A stretch of 64,000 nt of DNA, taken from positions 33,172-97,171 of the forward strand of contig JAHAYJ010000060.1 of NCBI GenBank assembly GCA_018384375.1, written 5' to 3'. The position numbers and the translations under genes were made by a program. The notes below the pieces were generated by a model that was given only the letters and a program-made list of their open reading frames with translations, ran no database searches and was not told the DNA's origin. The DNA comes from Lachnospiraceae bacterium. GTDB lineage: Bacteria > Bacillota > Clostridia > Lachnospirales > Lachnospiraceae. This document shows, one piece after another, positions 19,437 through 29,938 of the stretch (positions within the stretch are counted from its first letter, which is position 1; the number at the start of each line of letters is the position of its first letter).

Positions 19437-21041
19437 ATGCTGAGGATAAACCAGTTGAGACTGCCGGTCGGACATTCTAAAGAAGAACTGATACGCCGTG
19501 TCCAAAAAGTTCTTCGATGCCGGGAAGTACCGGAGATCACAATAGTACGGCGCTCTGTTGATGCGAGAAAGAAACCGGAACTCTATTTCAATTATATTTT
19601 AAATATTAAGGTCTCTAATCAGGGTGAAATCTATCGGAGATGTGACAGGAAACAGGTAGAAATTTGGGAAGAAAAGCCCTATCATTTCCCGGTAGAAGGA
19701 TATCGGGGAAAGGAACGTCCGATTATTATCGGAACCGGTCCTGCCGGTCTGTTTTGCGGATATATGCTGGCAAATGCTGGGTTTCATCCAATCCTTCTGG
19801 AACGTGGAAAAAGCGTTAAGCAGCGGACCCTCGATGTGCAGCAATTCTGGGAAACGGGAAACCTGAACCCGGAATCCAACGTGCAGTTTGGCGAAGGAGG
19901 AGCCGGTACCTTTTCTGATGGGAAATTAAACACGCTGGTAAAGGATAAATACGGACGAAACAGGGAGGTTCTATCTCTGTTTGTAAGGATGGGAGCACCG
20001 GAAGAAATCCTGTATGATCATAAGCCACATATCGGAACGGATGTTTTGTGCAAGGTGGTTGAAAACATCCGTCTCGAAATTGAAAGGTTAGGTGGAGAAG
20101 TACGGTTTGAAGCAAAGGTAACAGAATTGCTCACAGAAAAGGACAGGGTAAGTGGAGTGGTAGTCAATGACAGGGAGGTTCTAACCTCCGGTTATGTTGT
20201 TTTAGCACCCGGACATAGTGCCAGAGATACCTTTTCCATGCTGTACGGGAAGAAGCTCGACATGGAAGCAAAGCCTTTTGCAGTCGGAATGCGTGTGGAG
20301 CATCTTCAGAAGACGATCAACAAGGCGCAGTATGGAAAGGAAGAGGAGCCGCTTCTTGGTAATGCTCCCTATAAAGTGACAGCAAAGGCAGCGGATGGAA
20401 GAGGTGTATACTCTTTTTGTATGTGTCCCGGTGGTTATGTTGTGAATGCTTCTTCGGAACCGGGGCGCCTGGCTGTAAATGGAATGAGCTACAGAAAAAG
20501 GGATGGCAGAAATGCCAACAGTGCAATTATTGTTTCGGTTAATCCGGAGGACTACGGTGGTGATTCGCCGCTTGCCGGAATGGAATTTCAGCGTAAGCTG
20601 GAGGAAAAAGCTTTTCAAATTGGAGCCGGATGTGTACCGGTGGAATCTTATGGAGATTACAAGGAGGCAGTTCTTGGACTGCAGTCAGAGGAACATAATG
20701 GGTGTATTGTGGAACCCTGTATTAAGGGGCAATGGAAGTTTGCACCTGTACATGAAATATTACCGGATAATCTGAATAAAGCTTTTGTGGAGGGGATGGA
20801 GCAATTCGGGAAGATTATTCCGGGATTTTCAGATGGGAATGTGCTGATAGAAGGTGTTGAGAGCAGAACATCTTCTCCCATACGGATTCTTAGGAATGAG
20901 GCACTGCAGGCCAGTCTAAAAGGGCTGTATCCGTGTGGAGAGGGAGCAGGATATGCGGGAGGAATCACTTCAGCAGCAATGGATGGAATTCATGTTGCCG
21001 AAGAGCTGGCTCTGCATATTGTAAATACTGAGAGGGACTGA
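19437..21041 (+). CDS. FAD-dependent dehydrogenase (COG2509-like)
   Basis: PIIIGTGPAGLFCGYMLANAGFHPILLERGKSVKQR, NVQFGEGGAGTFSDGKLNT, LYPCGEGAGYAGGITSAAMDGIHVAE. Confidence 0.92.
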   Translation: MLRINQLRLPVGHSKEELIRRVQKVLRCREVPEITIVRRSVDARKKPELYFNYILNIKVSNQGEIYRRCDRKQVEIWEEKPYHFPVEGYRGKERPIIIGTGPAGLFCGYMLANAGFHPILLERGKSVKQRTLDVQQFWETGNLNPESNVQFGEGGAGTFSDGKLNTLVKDKYGRNREVLSLFVRMGAPEEILYDHKPHIGTDVLCKVVENIRLEIERLGGEVRFEAKVTELLTEKDRVSGVVVNDREVLTSGYVVLAPGHSARDTFSMLYGKKLDMEAKPFAVGMRVEHLQKTINKAQYGKEEEPLLGNAPYKVTAKAADGRGVYSFCMCPGGYVVNASSEPGRLAVNGMSYRKRDGRNANSAIIVSVNPEDYGGDSPLAGMEFQRKLEEKAFQIGAGCVPVESYGDYKEAVLGLQSEEHNGCIVEPCIKGQWKFAPVHEILPDNLNKAFVEGMEQFGKIIPGFSDGNVLIEGVESRTSSPIRILRNEALQASLKGLYPCGEGAGYAGGITSAAMDGIHVAEELALHIVNTERD

Positions 21042-21061
21042 AATACGAAGGAGGACTGTTG

Positions 21062-21649
21062 ATGGCAGAGAAAGAGATGATCAATAAGCAAAATATCAGA
21101 ACAAAGTATTTAAACCTCAGAAATAATCTTTCCCTCAGTGAACGGAAAGAAAAAAGCAGGAAAATATGGGATAAACTGATGGCAGAACCTTCTTATCAGA
21201 AGGCACAGGCAGTTCTTGTCTATATGGATTACAGAAGTGAAGTGATGACTACCGGGTTGGTAGAGGAGCTTTTTAAAAAGGGAGAAAAAAGAGTTTTTGC
21301 CCCGCGGGTAGAAGGAATGGATATTCATTTTTATGAAGTACATTCCATGGAAGACTTTGAATCAGGCTATCAGGGGATTCGCGAGCCGAAGGAAGACTGG
21401 GAAAAACTCTTTACTCTGCAAATGATGTCGGAAATGAAAGGGCTGGTTCTTGTTCCCGGTGCAGTGTTTGACAGGCAGAGGGGAAGAATGGGCTATGGAA
21501 AGGGATTTTATGACAGATTTCTTGCAGAATATATCGGGCTTAACAGTGTGGCACTTGCCTTTTCATGTCAGATTGCCAAGAGAGTACCGGTAGAAGAACA
21601 TGATATCCGCCCCGATTTGATTATTACGGAAGATGAGATGATTCGTTAA
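21062..21649 (+). CDS. 5-formyltetrahydrofolate cyclo-ligase
   Basis: VLVYMDYRSEVMTTGLVEELF, VLVPGAVFDRQRGRMGYGKGFYDRFL. Confidence 0.95.
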   Translation: MAEKEMINKQNIRTKYLNLRNNLSLSERKEKSRKIWDKLMAEPSYQKAQAVLVYMDYRSEVMTTGLVEELFKKGEKRVFAPRVEGMDIHFYEVHSMEDFESGYQGIREPKEDWEKLFTLQMMSEMKGLVLVPGAVFDRQRGRMGYGKGFYDRFLAEYIGLNSVALAFSCQIAKRVPVEEHDIRPDLIITEDEMIR

Positions 21650-21699
21650 GTAGTGGTATAAGCTTTTCTGACGGAAGCTGGAAAGGAGAATGGAGATAA

Positions 21700-22941
21700 A
21701 TGGAAATGCTGGAAATACTTGGAAAAAATGCCGCAGTTGCAAAATACGAACTACAGAAATTGAGCACAGAATCTAAAGATAAAGCCCTGCTTGCCGTAGC
21801 TGATGCGTTGGTCTGCAAGAGCAGTCTGATTATAGAGGAAAATGAAAAGGATCTAAAAAGAGGGAAAGAGAAAGGGATGCATCCCGGACTGCTTGACAGG
21901 CTGCGGCTTGATAAAAGCAGGATTGAGGGAATGGCGGAGGGTTTAAGGCAGATTGCAGCCCTGCCGGATCCAATCGGGGAAGTGATGGAGACGATAGAAC
22001 GCCCCAATGGTTTATTCATTGAGAAAAGGCGTGTCCCTATTGGTGTGATTGGTATTATTTATGAATCCAGACCTAATGTAACAGCAGATGCTTTCGGACT
22101 TTGCTTTAAAAGTGGTAATGTGGTGATATTAAAGGGCGGCAGTGATGCAATTTGCTCCAACATTGCAATTGCAAATGTGATCCGCCTTGCATTGGCAGAG
22201 CAGAAAATTACACAAAATGCGATTCAATTGATTGAATCAACGGATAGAAGTGTCGTACTGGAATTCATGAAACTAAAGCAATACGTTGATCTGCTCATCC
22301 CCAGAGGGGGCGCGGGTTTGATCAAAAATGTGGTGGAAAACAGTACCATTCCCGTTATTGAGACCGGAACCGGAAATTGTCATATTTATGTGGATGAAAC
22401 GGCTGATTTAGATAAAGCCATTCCGATTATCATTAACGCCAAAACACAGCGCATTGGTGTCTGTAATGCATGTGAATCTCTGGTCATACATGAAAAGATA
22501 AGAGAGAAGCTTTTACCCCGCCTTAAACAGGCGCTTCAGGAGAAGCAGGTTGAAATCAGAGGAGATGAGAAGATACAAGAGGTGATTTCCTGCGTACCTG
22601 CGACAGAAGAAGATTACGGTAAAGAATATCTGGATTACATTATTTCCATGAAGACGGTTTCTTCTGTAGAAGAGGCAATTGCTCATATAAACAAATATAA
22701 TACAAAACATTCAGAAGCGATTCTGACGGCTGATAAGGGAAATGCCGATAAATTTTTAAATGAGGTGGATGCTGCATGTGTCTATGTCAATGCGTCTACA
22801 CGGTTTACGGATGGTTTTGAATTTGGTTTTGGAGCGGAAATCGGTATCAGTACCCAGAAAATCCATGCAAGGGGACCTATGGGACTGAAGGAACTGACTT
22901 CCTACAAATATGCGATTACAGGGAACGGGCAGATCAGGTAA
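21700..22941 (+). CDS. proA: Gamma-glutamyl phosphate reductase (glutamate-5-semialdehyde dehydrogenase)
   Basis: [109 protein letters not shown]. Confidence 0.98.
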   Translation: MEMLEILGKNAAVAKYELQKLSTESKDKALLAVADALVCKSSLIIEENEKDLKRGKEKGMHPGLLDRLRLDKSRIEGMAEGLRQIAALPDPIGEVMETIERPNGLFIEKRRVPIGVIGIIYESRPNVTADAFGLCFKSGNVVILKGGSDAICSNIAIANVIRLALAEQKITQNAIQLIESTDRSVVLEFMKLKQYVDLLIPRGGAGLIKNVVENSTIPVIETGTGNCHIYVDETADLDKAIPIIINAKTQRIGVCNACESLVIHEKIREKLLPRLKQALQEKQVEIRGDEKIQEVISCVPATEEDYGKEYLDYIISMKTVSSVEEAIAHINKYNTKHSEAILTADKGNADKFLNEVDAACVYVNASTRFTDGFEFGFGAEIGISTQKIHARGPMGLKELTSYKYAITGNGQIR

Positions 22942-22947
22942 AAAAAT

Positions 22948-22984
22948 ACTGCTGTATTAATCGAATTTTGATTAATACAGCAGT
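22948..22984. terminator. Bidirectional rho-independent terminator between convergent proA and potD
   Basis: Perfect 15-bp hairpin ACTGCTGTATTAATC / GATTAATACAGCAGT, preceded by an A-tract. Confidence 0.85.
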
Positions 22985-22988
22985 TCCC

Positions 22989-24050
22989 TTATTCGGACTT
23001 AACTTCCTTCCACAGATTGTTATAGAGCTCGTCACCTTCGGAACCGAGATACTGGAAGGTTTCCAGATTTTCATATTGTGACAGGTCAGGGAATGCAATG
23101 GGAGAATTTTTGATCTCCTCATCCTCAATCAGTGCCTGTGCTGCGGTATTGGGAGTGGAGTAGGTGATATACTCAAAATTCATCAAGGCAATGTCTTCCC
23201 GGCACATAAAATTGATAAACTTTTCTGCATTTTCTTTGTTGGGTGCATTTTTAGGAATGACCCAGGAATCTATCCAGACGTTGGTTCCTTCTTTGGGAAT
23301 CACATACTTTAAATTTTCATTTTCACGTTGGGTATAGATAGCTTCACCGGAATAAATAACCCCGATAGCTGCTTCATTGCCAATCATTTTATCTCTTACC
23401 TGATCAATGACATATGCCTGAACCAGAGGCTTTTGCTGGATCAGTGCATTTTTTGCAACTTCAAGCTCTGCTTCGTTCAAAGTGTTCATGGAATAGCCGT
23501 TTAATTTTAAGGCAACCATAAAGGCATCCCGAACAGAATCCTGCATCAGAATATCGTCTGCATATTTTTCATCCCAAAGAATTGCCCAGCTGTCAATCGG
23601 TTCATCTACCATCGTTTCGTTGTAAAGGATACCGACAGTACCAAAGCAGTAGGGAACGGAATATTTGTTTTCCGGGTCAAATTCCCTGGATTGCTCCATG
23701 TATTGTTCCCCAATATTTTTAATATTGGGAATATTGTCAAAGTTGATCTCTGCAAGCAGATCATTTTCAATCATTTTCTGGATCATATAGTCGGAGGGAC
23801 AAATGACGTCGTAGGCGGTGGCACCGGCCTCTACCTTGGGATACATGACCTCATTTGTCTCAAATTCATCATAGACGACCTTGATACCGGTTTCCTCCTC
23901 AAACATGGTAAGAACCTCAGGATCCAGATATTCTCCCCAGTTATAAACGATAACTTCACCGTTGCTTCCGCCGCCTGAATTGCCACAGCCGGAAAGAATA
24001 AGGCACAGAGCAGCAGTAAGTGCAAGCATAAAACAAATTCTTTTTTTCAT
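22989..24050 (-). CDS. potD: Spermidine/putrescine ABC transporter substrate-binding lipoprotein PotD
   Basis: Lipobox LILSGCG; VYNWGEYLDPEVLTMFEEETGIKVVYDEFETNE; downstream of potABC. Confidence 0.95.
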   Translation of the reverse strand: MKKRICFMLALTAALCLILSGCGNSGGGSNGEVIVYNWGEYLDPEVLTMFEEETGIKVVYDEFETNEVMYPKVEAGATAYDVICPSDYMIQKMIENDLLAEINFDNIPNIKNIGEQYMEQSREFDPENKYSVPYCFGTVGILYNETMVDEPIDSWAILWDEKYADDILMQDSVRDAFMVALKLNGYSMNTLNEAELEVAKNALIQQKPLVQAYVIDQVRDKMIGNEAAIGVIYSGEAIYTQRENENLKYVIPKEGTNVWIDSWVIPKNAPNKENAEKFINFMCREDIALMNFEYITYSTPNTAAQALIEDEEIKNSPIAFPDLSQYENLETFQYLGSEGDELYNNLWKEVKSE

Positions 24051-24078
24051 AATAATCTCCCTTCATCATAAATAATTG

Positions 24079-24882
24079 CTATATTTTAGCGGAAGTACTG
24101 CTTCCGGTGATATTTTCCCGGGAAGCAGGATTCCGATTGATCAGAAGAAGCAGCACCAACACCGTTAGAAATATAAGGGTGGAGAGAGCATACATTTCCG
24201 GTTTGATTCCCTTTTTGACTTCTGTATAGATTTTGGTTGACAAGGTATCTACTCCGGCACCCTTAGTAAAATGGGTAATGATAAAGTCATCAATCGACAT
24301 TGTAAAGGACATCAGAAAGCCGGATAAAACGCCGGGCAGAATGTCGGGAAATACTACTTTAAAAAAACCGTATACAGGACCGGCTCCCAAATCAAGGGCG
24401 GCTTCGTAAGTGCTGGGATTTAGCTGTTGCATTCTAGGCATGACACTTAAAATGACATAAGGAATGCAAAAGGTAATATGAGACAAAAGAATAGTGCCAA
24501 ATCCGAATTTAAGCCCCATACTGATAAAAAGCAACATGAGAGAGATACCGGTGACGATTTCTGCATTCAGCATGGGAATGTTGGTAATTCCGAGAATGAT
24601 TGCACGTCCTTTTTTCTTTAAACTCATAATCGCCAGACAGGCAGCTGTGCCGATGATAGTCGCCACAACAGAGGCAATCAGGGCAATCAATAGGGTGTTG
24701 GACAGTGCAGCTAAAATATCTTCATTCTGAAAGAGTGCAACATACCATTTAAGGGTAAAGCCCCCCCACTTTGCACGGGTCTTGCTTGCATTAAAGGAGA
24801 GCACCACCAGCGTCACAATTGGGGCATACAGAAAAATGAAAATCAGGGCAATATATATTTTTTTGGCAGCGTTTTTTATCAT
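24079..24882 (-). CDS. potC: Spermidine/putrescine ABC transporter permease PotC
   Basis: IALIFIFLYAPIVTLVVLSFNASKT; permease EAA region YEAALDLGAGPVYGFFKVVFPDILPGVLSGFLMSFTMSIDDFIITHF. Confidence 0.95.
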   Translation of the reverse strand: MIKNAAKKIYIALIFIFLYAPIVTLVVLSFNASKTRAKWGGFTLKWYVALFQNEDILAALSNTLLIALIASVVATIIGTAACLAIMSLKKKGRAIILGITNIPMLNAEIVTGISLMLLFISMGLKFGFGTILLSHITFCIPYVILSVMPRMQQLNPSTYEAALDLGAGPVYGFFKVVFPDILPGVLSGFLMSFTMSIDDFIITHFTKGAGVDTLSTKIYTEVKKGIKPEMYALSTLIFLTVLVLLLLINRNPASRENITGSSTSAKI

Positions 24883-25700
24883 AAGAAGGAGCCCTCCCCG
24901 TCTTTATCAAATACGGCAGACAAAACCATGTTAACCAGGATAAAGATCATCAGAACAATGGAAAGTCCGCTTCCGAGATGCCAGTTACTTGCCTGTGTAA
25001 ATTCCTCCTCGATGACATTGCCGATCAGGAGAACCTTGCTTCCGCCAAGGAGTTTACTGATAACAAAGGTGGTGAGTGCAGGGACAAATACCATAGTAAT
25101 GCCGCTGATGATACCCGGCGTGCTTAAAGGAAGTTTGATCTTGAGGAATACCTGAATACCGTTGGCACCGAGATCACGGGCTGCCTGGATTACATTGTCA
25201 TCAATTTTGGAAAGTGCATTATAAATCGGCAATACCATAAAAGGTAGGAAGTTATATACCATACCAAGAACAATAGCATAAGGGGTATTGATAATCGTCA
25301 GACTTGGCAGATGCAGAAACTGGAGGATGCTGTTGATGACTCCGGTTTTTTCAAGCAGTGTCTGCCAGGCCAATGTACGAAGTAAAAAATTCATCCACAT
25401 GGGAAGAATAAAAATAAACACAATAAAGCTGTGCTGGTTTACCTGCATATCACATAAAATCATTGCCAGCGGATAGGCAAGCAAAAGGCAGATAAGAGTT
25501 GCGATCACCGAGAGAAGCAATGCCAGCGCAAGTGCCTTTAGGTGTTCCGGTGCAGTAATAGATGCAATGTTTTCCAAGGTAAAGGCTCCGCTTTTATCTG
25601 TAAGTCCGTAATAAAATACCATCCCTAAGGGAATCAGGATAAAAACAGCACACCATATATAGTAGGGGAGTCCGAGAAGCTTCTTTTTCATGTTATTCAT
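24879..25700 (-). CDS. potB: Spermidine/putrescine ABC transporter permease PotB
   Basis: Permease motif [51 protein letters not shown]; 4-nt overlap with potC. Confidence 0.95.
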   Translation of the reverse strand: MNNMKKKLLGLPYYIWCAVFILIPLGMVFYYGLTDKSGAFTLENIASITAPEHLKALALALLLSVIATLICLLLAYPLAMILCDMQVNQHSFIVFIFILPMWMNFLLRTLAWQTLLEKTGVINSILQFLHLPSLTIINTPYAIVLGMVYNFLPFMVLPIYNALSKIDDNVIQAARDLGANGIQVFLKIKLPLSTPGIISGITMVFVPALTTFVISKLLGGSKVLLIGNVIEEEFTQASNWHLGSGLSIVLMIFILVNMVLSAVFDKDGEGSFL

Positions 25701-26766
25701 CGATCATTACCGCCTCCTCGTCCTCAGATTCCGGTTTGTTCATGATCTGAATATTGAAGGGATCGACCTGAATTCCCACGTTGGTTCCCACAGGGAACAT
25801 GGAGGTGGAATGTACCAGCCATTCATAGCCACCGGCAGTAACCTCCATTTCATAGTGAACACCTTTAAAAATGAGATGAGTAACCGTACCCGATATGCGT
25901 CCCTTTAGGGGATCGGTAAGAATGACATCCTCGGGGCGGATCACTACATCTACAGGCTTCTGATTTCCAAAGCCCGTATCCACGCAGGGAAATTTAACAC
26001 CCAGAATTTCTACCAGTTTATCCTCAATCATAATGCCGTCAATAATATTACTGTCACCAATAAAGTCTGCAACAAAGGCATTTTCCGGTTCATTGTAGAT
26101 TCTTTCCGGGGAACCGATCTGCTGGATATAGCCCTTATTCATGACAACAATGGTATCGGACATGGTAAGAGCCTCTTCCTGATCATGTGTTACATAGATA
26201 AAGGTAATTCCAAGTTCGTTTTTCAGGCGGATCAATTCATACTGCATATCCTGACGCATTTTCAGATCAAGTGCGCCCAGCGGTTCATCCAGAAGAAGAA
26301 CCTTAGGCTCATTTACGATTGCTCTGGCAATGGCAATCCGCTGCTGCTGGCCACCGCTTAAGGAATCAGGCATACGATTCTCATAGCCGTCCAGATTAAC
26401 AAGCTTCAAAGCATATTTGATCTTGTCATTGATATAGGATTTGCTCTTGTTCTTAATCTTAAGTCCGAAGGCAATGTTTTCGGCAATATTCATATGAGTA
26501 AAGAGAGCATATTTTTGAAAAACAGTATTCAGCTGCCTTTTATTCGGTGGAAGCTTGGTAATATCCTGACCGTCGAAGATAACCTTACCCTGGTCGGGAG
26601 AAGTAAAGCCTCCAAGAATACGCAGGGTGGTAGTTTTGCCGCAGCCGGAAGGACCCAGAAGTGTCAAAAACTCATTTTCACGGATGTAAAGATTCAGGTC
26701 ATCTAAAACCATTTCTCCGTCAAAAGATTTACTTATATTTTTCAGATCAATTAATACTTTGTTCAT
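25693..26766 (-). CDS. potA: Spermidine/putrescine ABC transporter ATP-binding protein PotA
   Basis: [54 protein letters not shown]-like C-terminus. Start placed at 26766 ([17 protein letters not shown]). Confidence 0.95.
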   Translation of the reverse strand: MNKVLIDLKNISKSFDGEMVLDDLNLYIRENEFLTLLGPSGCGKTTTLRILGGFTSPDQGKVIFDGQDITKLPPNKRQLNTVFQKYALFTHMNIAENIAFGLKIKNKSKSYINDKIKYALKLVNLDGYENRMPDSLSGGQQQRIAIARAIVNEPKVLLLDEPLGALDLKMRQDMQYELIRLKNELGITFIYVTHDQEEALTMSDTIVVMNKGYIQQIGSPERIYNEPENAFVADFIGDSNIIDGIMIEDKLVEILGVKFPCVDTGFGNQKPVDVVIRPEDVILTDPLKGRISGTVTHLIFKGVHYEMEVTAGGYEWLVHSTSMFPVGTNVGIQVDPFNIQIMNKPESEDEEAVMIDE

Positions 26767-26794
26767 GATATCTGTCTCCTCTATTCTGTCTTGA

Positions 26795-27346
26795 TCAGAA
26801 GCTGGGTGGTGTGCTGACCCAGATGACGACAGCACCGGTTTTCCCGTCTGCTTTCAAATAATGGGTTGTCTTGGCAGTAAAATAAAAGGATTCCCCTTTT
26901 TTAACTTTTATGCTTTTTTTGCCAAGCACCAGCGTAATGCTGCCGGATAAAACATAGCCGAATTCTTCTCCCTCATGCGGATTATCGGGATAAGTGGAGC
27001 CCCCGGGCGTAAGCGTCAGTCGAATCGGTTCCATCATGTTTTTCTGGGCATTGGGAATGATCCATTCAATCTTATTAAGAAGTTCTTCATCGATTTTTTC
27101 AAAATAGTCTGTTTCCTTAAAGGCAACCTGTGTATCCTCAGAGTCGTTAAAGAATTCCTTCAGGTCAGTTCCGAGGCACTGCAGAATATCCACAAGGGTT
27201 GTAATGGAGGGAGAGGTCAGATCCCGTTCCAGCTGGGAAATAAATCCTTTTGATAATTCACAACGATCTGCCAGCTCTTCCTGTGTCAGTCCTTTTTGCG
27301 TTCGCAGATCTTTGATTTTATTTCCGATGTTGATTCCGTTATTCAT
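26795..27346 (-). CDS. XRE-family regulator with C-terminal cupin domain, likely polyamine-linked regulator
   Basis: [48 protein letters not shown]; cupin [34 protein letters not shown]. Confidence 0.93.
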   Translation of the reverse strand: MNNGINIGNKIKDLRTQKGLTQEELADRCELSKGFISQLERDLTSPSITTLVDILQCLGTDLKEFFNDSEDTQVAFKETDYFEKIDEELLNKIEWIIPNAQKNMMEPIRLTLTPGGSTYPDNPHEGEEFGYVLSGSITLVLGKKSIKVKKGESFYFTAKTTHYLKADGKTGAVVIWVSTPPSF

Positions 27347-27389
27347 AAAAATCCCCCGTTAATTGAAATGAAAATATAATAAACTTTAA

Positions 27390-27406
27390 GTTTAGTAAAA
27401 CTAAAC
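27390..27406. promoter_or_regulatory. Candidate operator palindrome upstream of the XRE-cupin/pot genes
   Basis: GTTTAGT-AAA-ACTAAAC, just downstream of the predicted reverse-strand promoter. Confidence 0.5.
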
Positions 27407-27416
27407 GCTGATATTC

Positions 27417-27444
27417 ATTATACAAAAAGTAAAGGTGTTGTCAA
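27417..27444 (-). promoter_or_regulatory. Predicted sigma-A-type promoter for XRE-cupin/pot operon
   Basis: Reverse strand TTGACA - 16 nt - TATAAT. Confidence 0.65.
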
Positions 27445-27512
27445 TATATTTTATGTAAAAAGTATTGAGACATTAAGATTGTGGATTTGACATTTTCTTT
27501 TATGTAAAAGAA

Positions 27513-27521
27513 TGGTATAAT
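27513..27521 (+). promoter_or_regulatory. Predicted extended -10 promoter for the lactonase-family gene
   Basis: TGGTATAAT (TGnTATAAT); the upstream TTGACA is too distant (23 nt spacer) for a standard -35. Confidence 0.45.
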
Positions 27522-27575
27522 AGCTTTGGCAGATCATGGAAAGACTATATAAAAAGTACCGGAGGAAAAATCAGC

Positions 27576-28637
27576 ATGGAAAAGGAAAAATACGTAGCAT
27601 ATGTATCTACCTATACATCGGGGAATAAGAGCAGCTTTGGGATCAGGATTTATGATGTGGATGTGGAAAATGGAAGACTATTCGAAAAGGATCAGGTAGA
27701 GATTACGAATTCCTCGTATGTCACCATATCCCATAATCAGAAATACCTTTATTCCATTACCGACTTTGGAGTAGAATCCTATAAAATATTAAAGGACGGA
27801 AGTCTTGAAGTAATCAATCATGCCTCCATTAACGGAATGAGAGGCTGCTATCTTTCTACAGATTATGATGATAAATTTTTGTTCGTGGCAGGCTATCATG
27901 ATGCAAAGCTGACAGTGCTTCGTTTGCTCGAGAATGGGGCGATCGGTGAGATCACGGAGGAAATTTTCCATAAGGGGCTTGGCAGTATAGCGGAGCGGAA
28001 TTTCAGACCGCACATTAACTGCGTGAAGATGACCAGAGATAATAAATTCCTCTGCGCGGCAGATCTTGGACTGGATCATGTAGTGGTTTATGAACTGAAT
28101 CATGAGACTGGGAAACTGCGTCAGGTTGATATTATCAGAAGTGAGCAGGAGTCAGCACCCCGCCATTTGAAGTTCTCCAAGGATGGAAGATATTTGTATA
28201 TTGTACATGAATTGAAAAATTATATCGATGTGTATACCTACGAGGTGGACGAACATGGAAATCCTGTATTTGAAAAAATACAGAATATTTCTACCTTAAA
28301 TGCATATCATGCGGGAGGTTCGGCGGCAAGTGCTTTGAACTTTTCTGAGGACTTTAAATATATCTGTAGCTCCAATGCAGGAGATAACAGTGTGATTTTG
28401 TACTCTATCGATCAGAAAAACGGAATGCTGACCAAGCTATTCTGTCTGCCGATCAGCGGAGATTATCCTAAGGATGCAGCTCTGTTCCCGGATAACAGGC
28501 ATCTGGTTTCCCTAAACCACGAGTCCAATTCCATGACGTTCTTTTCTGTAGATACAAAGAAGGGAACATTGATCATGAATGGGAGAGAAATGCAGGTAGA
28601 TCGCCCTAACTGCATTATCTTCCACAAATTGTCATAA
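27576..28637 (+). CDS. Lactonase-family beta-propeller protein (6-phosphogluconolactonase-like)
   Basis: HINCVKMTRDNKFLCAADLGLDHVVVYELN, SAPRHLKFSKDGRYLYIVHELKNYIDVYTY, FPDNRHLVSLNHESNSMTFFSVD. Confidence 0.9.
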   Translation: MEKEKYVAYVSTYTSGNKSSFGIRIYDVDVENGRLFEKDQVEITNSSYVTISHNQKYLYSITDFGVESYKILKDGSLEVINHASINGMRGCYLSTDYDDKFLFVAGYHDAKLTVLRLLENGAIGEITEEIFHKGLGSIAERNFRPHINCVKMTRDNKFLCAADLGLDHVVVYELNHETGKLRQVDIIRSEQESAPRHLKFSKDGRYLYIVHELKNYIDVYTYEVDEHGNPVFEKIQNISTLNAYHAGGSAASALNFSEDFKYICSSNAGDNSVILYSIDQKNGMLTKLFCLPISGDYPKDAALFPDNRHLVSLNHESNSMTFFSVDTKKGTLIMNGREMQVDRPNCIIFHKLS

Positions 28638-28639
28638 GA

Positions 28640-29740
28640 TCAGTGGGCATAGAAATCTTTTAGATAATCCACCCTTGCTGTCATGTTCAGCATACAGGCA
28701 TCCAGTATGGTAATTGCGGTCATAGCTTCCACAACGACGACTGCACGTGGAACAATGACGGGATCATGACGTCCCTTGATCTGTATTTCAATATTTTCAC
28801 CAGCTTTATTTACAGTTTCCTGCGCGGAGAAGATAGAAGGGGTAGGTTTTACATGGGCACGCAAAATGATCCGGGAACCGTCACTGATGCCCCCCAATAT
28901 ACCACCGGAGTGATTGGTTTTCTTTTCGATTCTTCCGTCTCTGCTGACAAAGGCGTCATTATTAGCGGAACCTAACGCACCGGATACCTGTATTCCGTCA
29001 CCAATCTCTACAGCCTTGACGGCGCCAATAGACATGACTGCCTTGGCAAGATTGGCATCCAGCTTTTCAAAAACAGGATCACCGATTCCGGCAGGAAGAC
29101 CATCGACCAGACATTCGATGATTCCACCGCTGGAATCTTTTTTCTCCATACAAGCTTTTAAATAGGCCATTGCTTTTTCATCCGCTGCGCGATCCGGCAT
29201 GCAGGTAGGAGTAGAAGTGATGGCTTCTTTATCAAAAAGGGAAAGATCTGCCTGAACAGGTCCGATTGCTCTGGTGTAGGCAGTAATCATGATTCCCATT
29301 TCTTTTAACAGCTTGCAGGCAATTGCACCGGCAGCAACACGGCCGATGGTTTCCCTGCCTGAAGAACGTCCCCCACCGGTATAGTCACGGAAACCATATT
29401 TTGCATCAAAGGAATAGTCGGCGTGTCCGGGCCTGTAATAGGAGGCGATCTCACTGTAATCAGAGGACTTCTGAGAGGTGTTTGGTACCATCAGGGAAAT
29501 CGGAGTGCCTGTAGTTTTTCCTTCAAAAACACCGGAAAGGATTTCCACCTGATCGGATTCTTTTCTTGGTGTGGAGATGGAAGTCTGTCCGGGTTTGCGC
29601 CTATCCAAATAAGACTGTATATCATTTTCATTTAAGGACAGCCCTGCCGGGCAGCCATCAATGACAACTCCAAGTGCTTTCCCGTGGGATTCCCCCCAGG
29701 TAGTGATTTTGAATATATTTCCGAAAGTTGAACCGGCCAT
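28640..29740 (-). CDS. aroC: Chorismate synthase
   Basis: MAGSTFGNIFKITTWGESHGKALGVVIDGCPAGL, RPGHADYSFDAKYGFRDYTGGGRSSGRET, GGILGGISDGSRIILRAHVKPTPSI. Confidence 0.98.
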   Translation of the reverse strand: MAGSTFGNIFKITTWGESHGKALGVVIDGCPAGLSLNENDIQSYLDRRKPGQTSISTPRKESDQVEILSGVFEGKTTGTPISLMVPNTSQKSSDYSEIASYYRPGHADYSFDAKYGFRDYTGGGRSSGRETIGRVAAGAIACKLLKEMGIMITAYTRAIGPVQADLSLFDKEAITSTPTCMPDRAADEKAMAYLKACMEKKDSSGGIIECLVDGLPAGIGDPVFEKLDANLAKAVMSIGAVKAVEIGDGIQVSGALGSANNDAFVSRDGRIEKKTNHSGGILGGISDGSRIILRAHVKPTPSIFSAQETVNKAGENIEIQIKGRHDPVIVPRAVVVVEAMTAITILDACMLNMTARVDYLKDFYAH

Positions 29741-29938
29741 GTATGTGTAAGATCCTTTCTATAGATAAAGATAAATATTTGATATATTTTCCCATAAATT
29801 ATAACCGAAACGGAAGAATGTGGCAAGGAAAGTAGAGAAAAACGATAATTTCCAGAATTCCCTATTGTGGAAAGTTGTTGTTTCGTGTAAAATATTATGT
29901 AAATTGATTTTGCATGAAGATAAGAGTGAAGGGGACAA

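Noticed and set aside
23709-23729. Perfect palindrome CCCAATATT-TTT-AATATTGGG
   Set aside because: Inside potD coding sequence, where it encodes the repetitive NIPNIKNIG stretch; likely coding low complexity.
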